A stretch of DNA of 64,000 nucleotides from Phycomyces blakesleeanus NRRL 1555(-) (lineage: Eukaryota; Mucoromycota; Mucoromycetes; Mucorales; Phycomycetaceae), in NCBI RefSeq assembly GCF_001638985.1, contig NW_017265140.1:1724304-1788303 (forward strand). The letters are read 5' to 3'. Under the pieces are notes generated by a model, which worked only from the letters and a program-made list of their open reading frames with translations, was not told where the DNA came from and made no database searches. Of the stretch, positions 25,318 to 36,896 are shown piece by piece (within the stretch, counting starts at the first letter, position 1; each line of letters starts with the position of its first letter). Made by a program: the position numbers and the translations under genes.

Positions 25318-25538
25318 TCACCCCCTCCCGAAACTGTTGATAGTCCTCGATCAACCCCAGAAGAATCCACAAGGGAAAACAGTAGGGCAGAAGAAGAGTC
25401 CAAGGCTAAATCGCGGCGCATTTGGGCATGGGCAGGGGTTGGGTAATACCAGGTATGGTCAAAATCATCAGATTTTGCAATTTTTAAACGATTGGCGTGA
25501 ACCCAGGAAGTATAAGGGACACCTTCCATAGTTGTGAG
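25272..25538 (-). CDS. Gypsy pol, C-terminal segment
   Basis: This is the end of the pol reading frame after the solo LTR interruption. It starts within the target duplication at 25534-25538 and carries the TMEGVPYTSWVHANRLK block, typical of the integrase C-terminal GPY/chromodomain-proximal region. It continues as HTWYYPTPAHAQMRRDLAL and ends SVKSEDS at the stop at 25272, inside the 3' LTR. No chromodomain is recognised. On its own this segment lacks a start and is not a functional gene. Confidence 0.75.
   Translation of the reverse strand, partial: LTTMEGVPYTSWVHANRLKIAKSDDFDHTWYYPTPAHAQMRRDLALDSSSALLFSLVDSSGVDRGLSTVSGGGDVGHYFDESVKSEDS
25318..25332 (-). promoter_or_regulatory. Polypurine tract of the gypsy element
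   Basis: Immediately upstream of the 3' LTR on the minus strand lies GGGAGGGGGTGA, a purine run expected to prime plus-strand DNA. It is also translated as part of the pol frame. Confidence 0.8.
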
Positions 25539-26169
25539 TGTTGTGAATGAGTATTGATTACTGCTGAATCTGAGAGTAAGACTGAAGGATAAAATAATAT
25601 CCTCAGCTATTCCAGTCAAACGGATCTCCCTTTATGATATTATCTAATACACAGATCATCATACACATAATTGATTATTTATTATTATCACCATGACATG
25701 GGATATACAAATACATATACATTATATATATGGCATCATTATATTTCATCTACATATTTCTTTTATTATACAAATACTTAATTGAGAGACTACAACTACA
25801 ACTATCTAATATTATGAATCATTACCCAAGTATCTGGGTCGGAATACTAAAATATTACCAATAGCATAAATGCTCTTCTTTACCAAAACTCTTGGACTGA
25901 TCTGACTGGAGAAGTATCATATCAATTGGTCTTTCCGGATCTTTCCAGAAGAACAATACTCCTGGAAGATGACTCATCGTGATAAAGATTACTTAAGCAC
26001 ACACTGAATTACAAATTAGAAAAACATATAAATATCAGTAGATAGTTCCGTGTAGAAAGACAATCGAATTTTATCATTCTTTACTTTGCTTTTGAAATAA
26101 ACAACCTACACAAGTTCTCACGAATTCTTTTGTCTATATTATATTTTGCTTTATTTTCTCCCCACAACA
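25539..26169 (+). repeat. Solo LTR, family F, copy B, inside gypsy pol
   Basis: 631 bp, beginning TGTTGTGAATGAG and ending CCCCACAACA. It is bounded by an exact 5-bp duplication GTGAG (25534-25538 and 26170-26174). It interrupts the pol frame near the integrase C-terminus. The internal part of this family is not present in the window. Confidence 0.93.
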
Positions 26170-28486
26170 GTGAGCTTGTATATATTTTTATCTGCATTCT
26201 TGTCTATAACTATGTATGGTCCCATCCAGTTATATTCTAAGCCAAATTTGTTTTCATGTCGGAGCAATAAATGTTCACCGATTGCAAATTGGTGCAGTTT
26301 CATAATAGAATCCCATCGTTCCTTGTCTTGTTGGCTATTGGTGGCTACTCGAGCATCAGCATTAATGCGGGCTTGTTGCAGATTGCGGAGAAAAGGGATA
26401 GCACCATCAGAGACAAGAGAAGGATCATCAGGAATAGCGGTATCCATGAATGGGTGTAGAGGATCACCTGGAATATGAGGTTCACGGCCATAGGTCAGGA
26501 AGAACAGACTGAAACCAGTTGTTCGGTGTTTCCTAATTCGGCAGGCCCAGAGTGCAGTTTCCAAATATTTGTCCCAGCAATGAATAGTGCCATGTACATA
26601 TTTTCGTAGCATCTGTTTTAAAATACCATTTAAACGTTCACATTTTCCGTTGGTTCGAGGGTGAAATGCTGATGTTAACTTGTGGTGTAATTTAATCTTT
26701 TTAATGTAAAAGCTGAGGATGTGTGACATGAAATTGGCGCCGCGGTCAGTGAGGATCCCGTTGGGACAACCAAAATGCATTACAATTTCTTCATACAGGA
26801 AATTGGCTATTGCTTCACCAGTAGCAGCAGGTACAGCACGTGCTATTGGCCAATTGGTGGCGTAATCTACTGCAATGAGAATCCATCGGTTACCATTTAC
26901 AGTTGTTGGGAGCTCTCCAATGAAATCTAGATGCCAGCGGGAAAATGGAGGGGGAATATCTAGGGGTTCCATGGGTGCATGGTGGATATTTCGCTTGGCA
27001 TTGGACGCTAATTGACACTGGGGGCATTTTGCAAGCCATTCTTGGATCTGTGTTCGCATTCCTGGCCACCACCAACGTTTCTTCATCAAGTCATAAACTG
27101 TTGTCTCACCAGCATGTCCAAACCCATTGTGGAAATTGTTTACCAGATCGGCACGCTTGGTAAACAGAGCAAAACGGATTTCTTGAAATGTGTCACCAAT
27201 CTTAACCAAGTGGAAAACCTTCTGATCATGAACCACGAATTTCTTGCGTTGTCTGTGTAGCAACTCTTTTATGTCATCTGGCCACTCATCTTCCGTGCGA
27301 GCATAGTATTTGGGCCAATCTGAAGTCTGTGATTCGGGCATGGTGTACAGATACTCTGGCTCCATAGACTCAATTGTAGATGCATCAAATTCAGGACCGT
27401 CAATTCGAGAAAGTACATCCGGGACACTGTTGTCTTTGCCAGGTTTGTATTGAATAATGGGGTCATACAACTCGAATTCGGAAATCCATCTTATTAATCG
27501 AGGGGTTGGTTTAACTTGGCTACGGAAGTACTTGAGGGGCAGGTGGTCAGTAAAAACAGTAAATGGTTTCCCTTCAATCATACAGCGCCAGGTACGTAGT
27601 GCGTGCAGTATTCCTAAAAGTTCACGTTCTTGGGCTGGGTAGGAACGTTCAGCACTGGAAAGTTTCTTGGATTCAAATGCCAGTGGTTTCCAGACTCCTT
27701 CTTCATCTTCTTGCATCAATACAGCACCGACACCAAAATCGGAAGCATCTGTCTCAATTCGGAAAGGTTTGTCCATATCTGGTGCAAGTAGTACAGGTGC
27801 AGTGCTGAGTTTTTCCTTAAGGATGTCGAAGCTGTCTTGGCAAGTGTCAGTCCATACAATTGGTCGTCGTTTAGGTCCTGTTCCTTTGGTAAGATCAGTT
27901 AATGGAGCAGCGATTCCAGCAAAATCTGGGATAAAACGGCAATAATGCTGTGCCAAACCAATAAATTGGCGCACTTCTTGAACATTAGAGGGTGGAACCC
28001 ATTCTTGTATGGTCTTGACTTTATCTGGAGACGGGAGGATACCTTGAGCAGACACATTGAAACCAAGAAATGTCAGTTCCTTTTTGTTAAATTCACATTT
28101 TTTAAAGTTGGAAATCAGCTTGGCTTCGCGGAGACGGTTCAAGACATGTCGTACATGTTCTTCGTGTTCTGCTGAGGTTTTACTGAATATGAGAATATCT
28201 TCCAAGTAGACCAAAGCGAAGTTGTCTAAACATTCTCCCAGAACTTTGTTCATCAAATGTTGGAAAGTTGGCGGGGCGTTGGTAAGACCAAAAGGAAGGA
28301 CCAGGAACTCGTATTGACCATAGCGGGTGTTAAACGCTGTTTTTGGCACATCTGAATCTTGAATGCGTACTTGATGGTAGCCACTCTTGAGATCTAGGCT
28401 GGTGAAATGGTTGGCTCCACGCAATCGTTCTAGGCATTCGTCAATTCTTGGTAAAGGATGGTTATTGCGGATTGTGACTTTGTTGA
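26170..28486 (-). pseudogene. Gypsy pol, RT core - RNase H - integrase segment
   Basis: The open minus-strand frame runs from the CACTA junction (28486) to the solo-LTR junction. In order: RT palm (HFTSLDLKSGYHQV, FLVLPFGLTNAPPTF), the catalytic box reads YLED where the family has YxDD, RNase H (FRIETDASDFGVGAVLMQ, TDHLPLKYF), integrase HHCC finger (HAGETTVYDLMKKR … CPQCQ), then the integrase core with Asp in LDFIGEL, Asp in LTDRGANF and Glu in NGKCERLN. There are no stops over 770 codons. The RT is severed from its N-terminal part at 28486 by the CACTA-like element, and the Asp-to-Glu change in YxDD would itself be expected to disable polymerisation. Confidence 0.92.
28484..28486. repeat. 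CACTA-like copy 1 target duplication, left
   Basis: TGA next to the CACTGG terminus; the partner TGA is at 35888-35890. Confidence 0.85.
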
Positions 28487-28729
28487 CACTGGAAAAATAA
28501 AAAAAATACTATAGCTTTAAGTAACGAGAAAGGTAGTGGAAATGTCAGGGTTTTTTTTCAGCTCAGCCGTTTTTTTTATTTAAGTTGGGGGTGTATTTTC
28601 GACGTATTCTATTGGTTTAGATAGACAATAAAAAATTCATATTTTTTTGGCTTGCTATAAAATCACATCAAATAAAGTATTTGTAGTACTTGTTTCCTTT
28701 TTTATTTTATAATTCAAGCTATACACAAT

Positions 28730-31700
28730 ATGTTTCCCTCTACCCAAATCCACACCTTAGACTGTCACTGCATTAAATGTCACAACAGTCATCAGAAATC
28801 TTCTTATGCTGCAAAGCGTACTAAGACTCGTCGTAATAAGAGAGCTAGAGTTGAAGGTACCAGAATATTTGAGAATAGTATAATATATTCAGTGTTGGTT
28901 TTTTGTTTGCTGCGTAATAATCGTTTTAATTTTTTTTTATTTTTTATTTATGTTGTTTATTTTTAAACTTTTAATGAAACACAGCCGCAATGAGAAACAT
29001 GGATGTAGATACTGAGGGTAAGAATTTTTTTATTTGAAAGCAGAAAAAAAACTAATAAACTATTATATTCCATATTTGTAGTAATCCCGACTTCTCGTTC
29101 CGATTCTGTGAAAGCAATGGACGGTCAGGCCAACTCACCTTTTTTGGATGCCGCCTCAATGTTTGACAATGACAGAGACGACAATGATTTCGATGCCAAT
29201 GTTGAAGATGAAGTCAATGAGATCGAGATTGAGGACTTCAACAGTGAAGGTCAGTGTGAGATATATAAAGAAAACTAAAAGAAAAAGAGAGTAAAAGAAA
29301 AATCAAGTGTTAATTTTTTTTACTTTTTTACAGACCCTTTTGCTGCTCCTGATATGCCCGAAAATGAAGTCCATCAATTCATAGCCATCTTTACGGTACT
29401 ATTTGCTTCACGTCATGTTGTTGATAAGGGTGCTGCTGTCTTGATTGAGTTTATCAACAACCTGCTGAGAATCTACGACCAAGATTTTCAATTACCAACC
29501 AGTCTTGCCGGTTTACAAAAAATGACAGGATTTTCTGCTATTACAAAAGGCATCAAGAAATTTGTGGTGTGCCAAGACTGTCATACAGTATATCAGGATA
29601 TCGTATCTGCTCCTCCTCGATGTGTTTCCTCAAAACTTGGTGCCAGGTCTGCATGCAACTGTAATTTGACGAAATCCATATCTTCCGGTGCCTTGGTTGC
29701 AAAGCGTGAATATGTCTACCAATCCATTAAAAATACATTGAGCGTTTTCTTCCGTCGCCCTAGTTTCGAAGCCAAGATTCGTCAATGGAATAAGGAGTTG
29801 AAGATGGTAGATACTCTGTGCGATATCTATGATGGTGCGATGTGGAAGGAGTTGAAGGACAAGGATGGTGTATCATTTGTGTTGGACCCACGCTCACTAA
29901 TGTTAACACTTAACATCGACTGGTTCCAGCCCTTTGATGGTGTCACTCACTCCTCTGGTGCTATCTATCTGGCCATCAACAACTTGCCCCGTGATAAAAG
30001 ATTCAAGCCAGAGAATATTATCCTTGTAGGTCTCATGCCTGGTCCAAAGGAGCCAAAAACCGACGAGATCAATAGTTACTTGGAGCCCTTGGTGGATGAT
30101 TTGAAGCAGCTGTACGTTAGCATGCGGATTCCTACACACGAATTCCCAAATGGTGTCAGTGTTCGTGCTGCACTACTGATGGTTGCATGTGATATCCCAG
30201 CCGCCAGAAAGACAAGTGGATTCACAGCGCATAACAGCACATGTGCTTGTTACAGGTGCAGCCGGCAGTTTACTTGGTTAGGGAGCAGCAATCAGATTGA
30301 TTTCCATGGATTCAATTATTCTCATTGGAATATCCGCAGTGGTGCAGAGAGCAGGTTGCATGCTGAGGAGTGGAAGGATGCAAGTACACTCTCAGAAAGG
30401 CATCAGCTGGAGGTCAAAAATGGTGTTCGATGGTCGCAGTTGCAACGCCTTGGATACTTTGATCTAGTACGTGGAACGATCATTGATCCCATGCATAATC
30501 TTTTCCTGGGGACGTCTAAGAGATTAATGGATCGGTGGATTGATGAGAAGACAATTGGACCTGAAGAGTTTGCTTCGATGGAGAAAATTGCAGAGACAAT
30601 GGTACTACCCAGAGATTACACCACACTGACAACCAAAATTGGAAAGGGCTTCAGCTACATGAAAGCGGACGAGTGGAAATCATGGGTTCTGGTTTATTCT
30701 CCTGTCTTGTTGCATGGTATTCTCCCTCCATTACAATTCAAGAACTGGATGTATTTCGTTGATGCATGCCGATACTACGTAAAGCCCAGCATTACTTTTG
30801 ATGAGATCACCACTTCCCACAGCCTGTTAGAAAAGTTTTGCAATGCATGTAACGTAGACTATACTGCCACTATTCTCACCTGCAATATGCAACTACACCT
30901 CCATCTTCATGAATGCATTCGTGATTTTGGACCAGTGTATGGTTATTGGCTCTTTGGGTTTGAGCGATACAATGGTATTTTAAAGAATTTCAAGACAAAT
31001 GGCAAAGACGGTTTTGAGGCGACCTACATGAAAAATTTTGTTCAGAATGCGTATAAGGGTGATTATGTCAATGCTGTTCTTAAAAGTTCTAGCCAGATCC
31101 CCTTCATTCACACTCTGTCTAAACTTGTTACAACCTCCATACCTGCCGCCACAGTCACCACTCTCTCCAGTCGCCCATTCAGATTGCAAGCATTCGTTCA
31201 AGGCTACACTGATCCTTATAATCCACCCAAGGGTAACGAGCCTCTTCCTCCTTCTACATTTCCTCTAAAATACAAAAAGCCATCAGTAATGGATGATTCC
31301 GACTATCTCCATTTACTTGAATATTACCAAGTTGCTTACAACCTCCCAGACCTTGCCAGCTATCAGGACACGTCCTATAATCGCCCAGCACTTGACAATC
31401 AAATCATCAAATTGAAGTCAATTGACATTCTTGGTCAACACTATCAAGGAACAAACAACAGCACAATCAGTCGCGGATCACTTGTTCAGGCAAAGTTTGT
31501 TGGTAGTAATGGAAACATTATACTTGGATTTGCTGGACAAATTCAGTATCTTTTTACACACTCCTTCCAACTTCCACCCACGCACAATCTCCATCTGACT
31601 CGCATGGTTCATGATCATCAACATGTATTCGCATTTATCAAGTGGTTTCGTACTTCCTCTGATAGGTCGCGTGAGGATGACAGTGTTGAATTTTGTTTGC

Positions 31701-31840
31701 CCACGTTCTCTCCTGATAGCTACCATAGCATTATACCTGTACATCGCATCTTATTAGAGGTTGCTACAGCTACTATTGCGACAAGTAGAAATGTTAGCAA
31801 AATGCTGGTAATTCCATTGCCAAAGAAGCTATATGCTTAA
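28730..31840 (+). CDS. Tnp2/Transposase_21 transposase, copy 1 (intact)
   Basis: Exons 28730-28856, 28985-29017, 29082-29249 and 29334-31840, with GT-AG introns and phases that agree with copy 2, give 944 residues. It is expected to cut the CACTGG ends and integrate with 3-bp duplications. The N-terminus has HTLDCHCIKCHN (CxCxxC, shared by all three copies), then a basic KRTKTRRNKRAR nuclear-signal-like stretch and a Ser/Asp/Glu-rich region. The Transposase_21 core shows IDWFQPFDGVTHSSGAIYLA, NNLPRDKRFKPENIILVGLM, PGPKEP, TSGFTAHNSTCACYRC, GTIIDPMHNLFLGTSKR, HLHLHECIRDFGPVYGYWLF and GFERYNGILKNFKTNGK. The extended model is preferred over the 828-residue open frame starting at 29354 because the upstream exons are conserved in copy 2. 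Confidence 0.9.
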
Positions 31841-31979
31841 ATAATAAATAAAGTGAACTTTTACATTTCTTTTTCTTTAACAAAAAAAACAGAGCGCGTA
31901 TTTCTGATATATATATTGATAGTATTTTGTATGTGAAAAGTAATATATAGATAAAAAGAGAGAGGCAATTTTTGTTTAT

Positions 31980-33735
31980 TTAATACCCGTCTCTAAGGGC
32001 CCACTGAAGAAATTTGGGGGTTATGTCATCTGGGACTGCTGTATTAGACACACTGGTGAAAACCCTCTCCTTCATTTGAGAAGCACTTGACCCCATTGCT
32101 TCAATAACATACTCATCAACGAGTTTAATGAGAGTATTGAACTAAAATGATTTTGTTAATACTGTTGTGGTGGTTGAAGTTGAAGAAGTTTTTAAGAGGA
32201 AGAATTGAAGATTTGAAATTAGGAACGAAGATTCGTGAGAACTTGTGTAGGTTTTGTTTATTGAGAAAGATTTTTTATCAAAGTTTGACCAGGTTCCTAC
32301 ACTGAACTACTACTGCTATTTATATTGTTTTGGATTGGGAAAATTATATGACTGGGGTCAGGTAATCGATCCTATCTGAGCCTTAATCAGAGCAACGTGA
32401 TCTTGGGATAATTAATGTATGATTAATTATATAAATGTGTGTAGTCCCAATGAAGTATTAACATCGAAAGTAAATGTGTTTATAAGTTATAATTATGCTT
32501 ATAATAATCTACTGATGTATCCCATATTATGGTGATATCATCATATGAAATATAATCACTATCATGCATGCTAAACCTGTGTGTTAAATAATAAAGTAAT
32601 CGGTAGACACCTTTGACTGGAATAGCTGAGGCCTTATATTATTTCCTTCAGACTTATTCTCAATTACAGCAGTAGCCAATACTCATTTACAACAAATACT
32701 TCACTTTATATTTTTTATAATAAGACATAATTATTAATATAAAATAATATACCTCGTCACTTCTCCATCCTGGCCGAACAATCTTGACGATGCTCTTCGT
32801 GCGATTCTCGAAGTCTTCATCTGCAGATTCTCCATCAGACATTGCTGCCATTTGCATCGTGAAGTCACAATCTCTCTTCATTTGTAGATCAATTGCTTCT
32901 TTGTTGTCTGTGTATGCAAGTAAACGGCGAGTATGATTCTAATAGTAGTTTTTTTGTATTAGTATTTTTAAAATTCTCAAGACTAAACTATATTATTTTG
33001 AAATTATTTATTTAGAGATTACACTTACATCTCTGGCACGTCCTGCCCTTCTCAAACAAGTGTTTGTTGCTTTTATTTCCTCTTCGGTTTTTCTTGCTTT
33101 TGAAACCCGGCTGGTGAAGTTTTTGTGCAGTCTTGCTCTCAAGTCTGCCTCTCTAAATCCCTCATGGGTAAACTTGCGCTTCAAGTTTTCAAGAAGTAGC
33201 ACCACCAACTCCTTGTTTGGCGACTTGTAAAAGAAAACATTTGTATTCCATCTGGGCTTACTCTCATTTGCCAGGATATCAGCTTGATTTCTTGTTTTCA
33301 GCTTGGGATCCCACATGAGATTACGAATATGGGCCTGATAGAATATATGAGAAAATACATCGATAAAATTTTGCACACGTTGATACTCACATAAACATCA
33401 TTAGAGGCCTTCTTGCTAAACTCAGACGGGGCGTTGAAGGCAGGCTGAGAAACATTAGCCATTGTATTGGTAGGGGAAACGAGGGGGGCCCTGCTTAAAC
33501 TGTCAATAGCAGTGATTGTCTCAGTGCTGCTGGTGGCAAGAACACCAATTCTGCTATTCATGTTTAGCAATGTATCTTCAACAGTGCCAATTTGTTCTTG
33601 TACAATCGATATGTCAGCTGCCATGTTGGTTCCCATGGCTGTCATATTAGTTTTCAAAGTAGAAAGAATTTCCATCAATTGTTCGTTTGTAATCTCAACG
33701 GGACGAAGAGCAAGTTGACATCTTTGAATAGCTAT
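31980..33735 (-). CDS. CACTA-like partner protein, copy 1 (start codon altered, intron invaded)
   Basis: Exons 33391-33735 (first in-frame ATG at 33676-33678), 33029-33334, 32753-32938 and 31980-32141. The last three match copy 2 exactly in length (306, 186, 162). The protein has a coiled-coil-like N-terminus (MAADISIVQEQIGTVEDTLL, NMNSRIGVLATSS), a basic central part (HIRNLMWDPKLKTRNQADIL, KPRWNTNVFF, KRKFTHEGFREADLRARL, HKNFTSRVSKARKTEEEI), and a C-terminal MSDGES…RPGWRSDE motif. The family is not one I can name. It occupies the place of the accessory DNA-binding gene (TnpA) in plant En/Spm, so a DNA-binding partner role is inference. The position of copy 2's ATG reads ATA here. The last intron carries a 532-bp solo LTR. 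Confidence 0.72.
32163..32694 (-). repeat. Solo LTR, family F, copy C, in an intron
   Basis: 532 bp, with TG…CA ends, and an exact 5-bp duplication AATAC (32158-32162, 32695-32699). The minus strand reads TGTTGTAAATGAGTATTGG…, homologous to copy B (25539-26169) but about 100 bp shorter. It enlarges the partner-gene intron from about 75 bp (copy 2) to 611 bp. Confidence 0.9.
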
Positions 33736-34269
33736 TGTCTACAGAATATAATAAAAGGTAAAAATGTAACTGTTAATTTTAGATTACATTGTTATTGATG
33801 CTATTATACAATTGAATTGAATTGAATTAAAAATAAATTATATCAAATTTACATACTTAAATTATTTGAAATAAAATGGGTTGATGTGTGTGTGTTTGAG
33901 TATGAGTGCAATAAGTAGCAAGAAAGCAGGAGAAAGAGTAAACAAATTGTATAAAACGTATGGTTTATATAGATATTCAGCATATCTTTGATATATAAGT
34001 CTCTATTAATACTTCTTGTAATCACTGAGATGCAAATCGGCTTTCATACTGCTTTAGAACCCAATTGATCAAACCAGTCTAGTCTTTTGTTTCAAACGCA
34101 CTTTTTTTTTTCTTTTTTTGTTGTTGTTCCTGTTTCTCTTTTTTTTTGCTCTTTATATTTGCTATTGGTCTTTTCTTTGTTTCTCTATCTCTGCAACTTC
34201 TATTATATTTGCGAACTATTTGTGTAAGACATGTTCTTTCTAAAAAGTCTTCTTTATAGAAAATAAAAG

Positions 34270-35160
34270 CATTTATTTATTCTGTTGCCATAGACACACT
34301 CTTTGTCGCTGTCTCCACCCATTTTTTTATTTTTTTATTAGTCTTTTTTTTTAATCTGCTTTTTTAAAGTACTTTTTTTATATAACTAAAAAGAATTAGT
34401 TGTTTCAGTTGCCATAGACACTCGCCCTCTCTTTTCTTTTTACTTCTTTCTTTCTCTTTTACTCTTATACTTACAAATGTTCCTGGTAAGGCGCTTTTTT
34501 TCTTTATTTTTCTTTATTAGTAATTTCTTCAAATATAGCTGAGTAATAACAAGTGTTTCTGCTACCATAGTCACTCGCGTATAGTTTCCTTCTGATGCAT
34601 CCTCTTCACAATGGCCATCCGGATTAGTCAAGGTTAGTAAATATACTTCATACCATTATCTCATAAAAGTATCCTGATTTTTTCCTTTCTTTTTTATAGG
34701 ACATATCACCCAAAATATTTTCTACAGCTAAACACAACCACTAACACGGTAATATTTTTATCTATTTATTTATTATATTTCTCTTTAATATTAATCAAAC
34801 TGAATCCAATTTTTACTATAGATGAACAACCCTCTCTAAAACATGCTATGAATCAAAAGCTTCTATCTCATGCTGCTGTCATTGACATGGTAAGACTTTT
34901 TTTGTTCTTTTACTATCCTTATATGTATCATTATATTACTTATACTGTTTATTAATAAAAAAAACTACCAGATACTATATCGACTTTTGATAAGTATTAT
35001 CTATATCTGCAAATAAATCCGTTTGCTTTGGGTATGTAAATTAATAATTATATCGCCCAATTCACAAAAATTACTTTTTTCCAATCATTTTCATAGTCAA
35101 AGGAATCAAAATTCCGTACCTTTACTTGTAATATTTTATTGTTTGGTCTTTGTACTGGAT
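34270..35160 (+). other. Micro-exon transcription unit of CACTA-like copy 1
   Basis: Short segments bounded by good GT-AG signals recur at matching places in copy 2 (minus strand, 56190-56960). Examples: 34571-34632 (CATAG|TCACTCGCG … GTCAAG|GTTAGT), 34701-34749, about 34823-34890 (CTATAG|ATGAACAACC … GACATG|GTAAGA) and about 34970-35028. Exons two and three are the same length in both copies (62 and 49 nt). One frame gives SGLVKDISPKIFSTAKHNH then a stop, against SGLARATSPKILSTIKHGY then a stop in copy 2. A motif of the form gccatagacactcgc recurs three times (34285, 34411, 34566), like duplicated exons. No start codon is evident and copy 1 has an upstream in-frame TAG, so coding is uncertain. 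Confidence 0.45.
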
Positions 35161-35887
35161 AATTCCAATATAAGTATTAATGGTTTATAAGAATTGAAAT
35201 ATCCAACACACACGCACACCCATCACTAACGATTTATCTATTCTCAAAGAGTACTGCTCGTACCCCAAAAAAAACGTATTGAGCAGCTCATTTTTTTTTA
35301 GGTATTTCTTTTTTGTAGAAAATTTTTCATCCCAAATATAACAAACCGACCGAGCAAGAAGTAGCTAGAGATATAGAATAGTATTATTAGATCTGAAACC
35401 TAGAAACATTCTATTCTTTCCAATAAAAATAAAAGCGTAAACCATTACCAGCCTAATAAGAACGGGAAACCAAATAAATAAAGAACATATTACTGGTCCA
35501 TAATTTTAAAGACGCCTTTTTTTGCTGCTGATGACCAAACTTCTTAACAATAAACTAGCTTAAAGGTCACCTTTACGCTACTTTTAATCTTCATAATATG
35601 TCGGTGCCTGACCTTTATGGTTCCATATAAAGAATATCAAAATAGATACGCAGTTTTAAAAAACTTTCTTTTTATATATCAAGTCAGATAAGTATATCTA
35701 AAGTGCTAACAAACCTTACCTGCGGCACCCCCCACCCACAATTCCGCTAGTTGACTCTAGTCATTCCACTATCTGTGAAGGTCACCTTCAGCACAAGTGG
35801 AAAAAAAAATCAACTAATTTAAATATGGAAATTACACTACACTATACCCCATATTTAAACTACCTTATTTTTTTAATTTTTCCAGTG

Positions 35888-36896
35888 TGAGAGCACGATA
35901 GTCTACACACATGCGCATTTCGCCATTCTTTTTCTTTACAAATAATATAGGAGCACCCCATGGAGATGAGCTAAGGCGAATGAGACCAAGGTCAAGGAGT
36001 TCTTTGAGTTGCTTTTTGAGTTCGTCAAGTTCTCGGGGGCTCATCTTAAAAGGCGGTTTGTTTACAGGGTGTGCATCTTCAGTGTTTATTACATGTTGTA
36101 CATCTCGACTCGGTGGTAACCCTGGCAAACCGTCTTGGAACACATCGTCAAACTCTTTCACTAGTTTCATCCATTGTTCATTGTTGGTTACTTCTTTCTC
36201 GGTCTTGATGTGCAGCAAAAAACACTCTGCCTCCTCCCTCCAAGAGAGTTTCTGGACTTGCTTTGCAGAAATGAGGTAATTAAGTTGAGGTTTCATGGGG
36301 CGGTTGCCATGGGGACGCAGGACAAACTCTTGGCCATCACGATATAAAGACCAGTTATCTCGATGCCAATCAGGAACAGGTTTAGCAGTCTGTAACCATG
36401 TGCGGCTGAGAATCAAATCGAATTTAGTGGGGAAGATAAAAGCATCAACACTATCAGTATAATCATTAAGAGAAAGTGTTAGTGTGGCTTTCTGGTTAAT
36501 TTTGATGCTATGCCCTCCAGCGGTTTCAACTGATCGCCCAGGAATATTCGAGACTTTTGTGGCAAGGTGTTTGATCCAGGGTGACGCATAGTTTGCACTG
36601 GCTCCACTGTCGATGAGAATCAAGATTTGTTGTCCATGAAGTGTTGCCGCATATAATGGTAAATCTGTGTCCACAGCAGAGTGAAGGTCTTCCAAAAAAC
36701 GTTGATTGGTGGTGAGACAAGGGTCACAATTTTCTTCGGAAATGGCTTTTTTCTCTTCATTAGTAACAATTTTGTACTGGTCAAAAGTTTCTTTATTACT
36801 TAAATGTTCTGTAGGCTCATTACTAATACTGGCCTGTGGGGAGGATTTTTCTTCCATTGTACACAACCGACCTCCCATTACGGTTGTGCTTCGCAA
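35888..36896 (-). pseudogene. Gypsy pol, protease and N-terminal RT segment
   Basis: The frame opens at the gag frameshift site (36896, TTG CGA) and runs to the CACTA-like junction. It has an aspartic protease with [11 protein letters not shown] near residues 92-102 and [17 protein letters not shown] linker follows, then the RT start ([48 protein letters not shown]). The coding frame resumes at 28486 if the transposon and one TGA are removed. As it stands the protein would read into the transposon end and stop after LEKLKK. Confidence 0.9.

Larger units (their letters stand above)
28487..35887 (+). mobile_element. CACTA-like (Tnp2) DNA transposon, copy 1
   Basis: 7401 bp. The left end is CACTGGAAAAATAAAAAAAA. 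The right end is its near inverse (reverse complement CACTGGAAAAATTAAAAAAA). A 3-bp duplication TGA flanks it, as expected for CACTA/EnSpm. It contains a Tnp2 transposase (+), a partner gene (-) tail-to-tail with it, and a micro-exon cluster (+) towards the right end. Relative to copy 2 it is inverted and carries an extra solo LTR. It splits the gypsy RT exactly. Confidence 0.93.

Noticed and set aside
26146..28175. Plus-strand open frames opposite gypsy pol
   Set aside because: These are antisense shadows of a conserved RT-integrase coding frame, with no motifs of their own.
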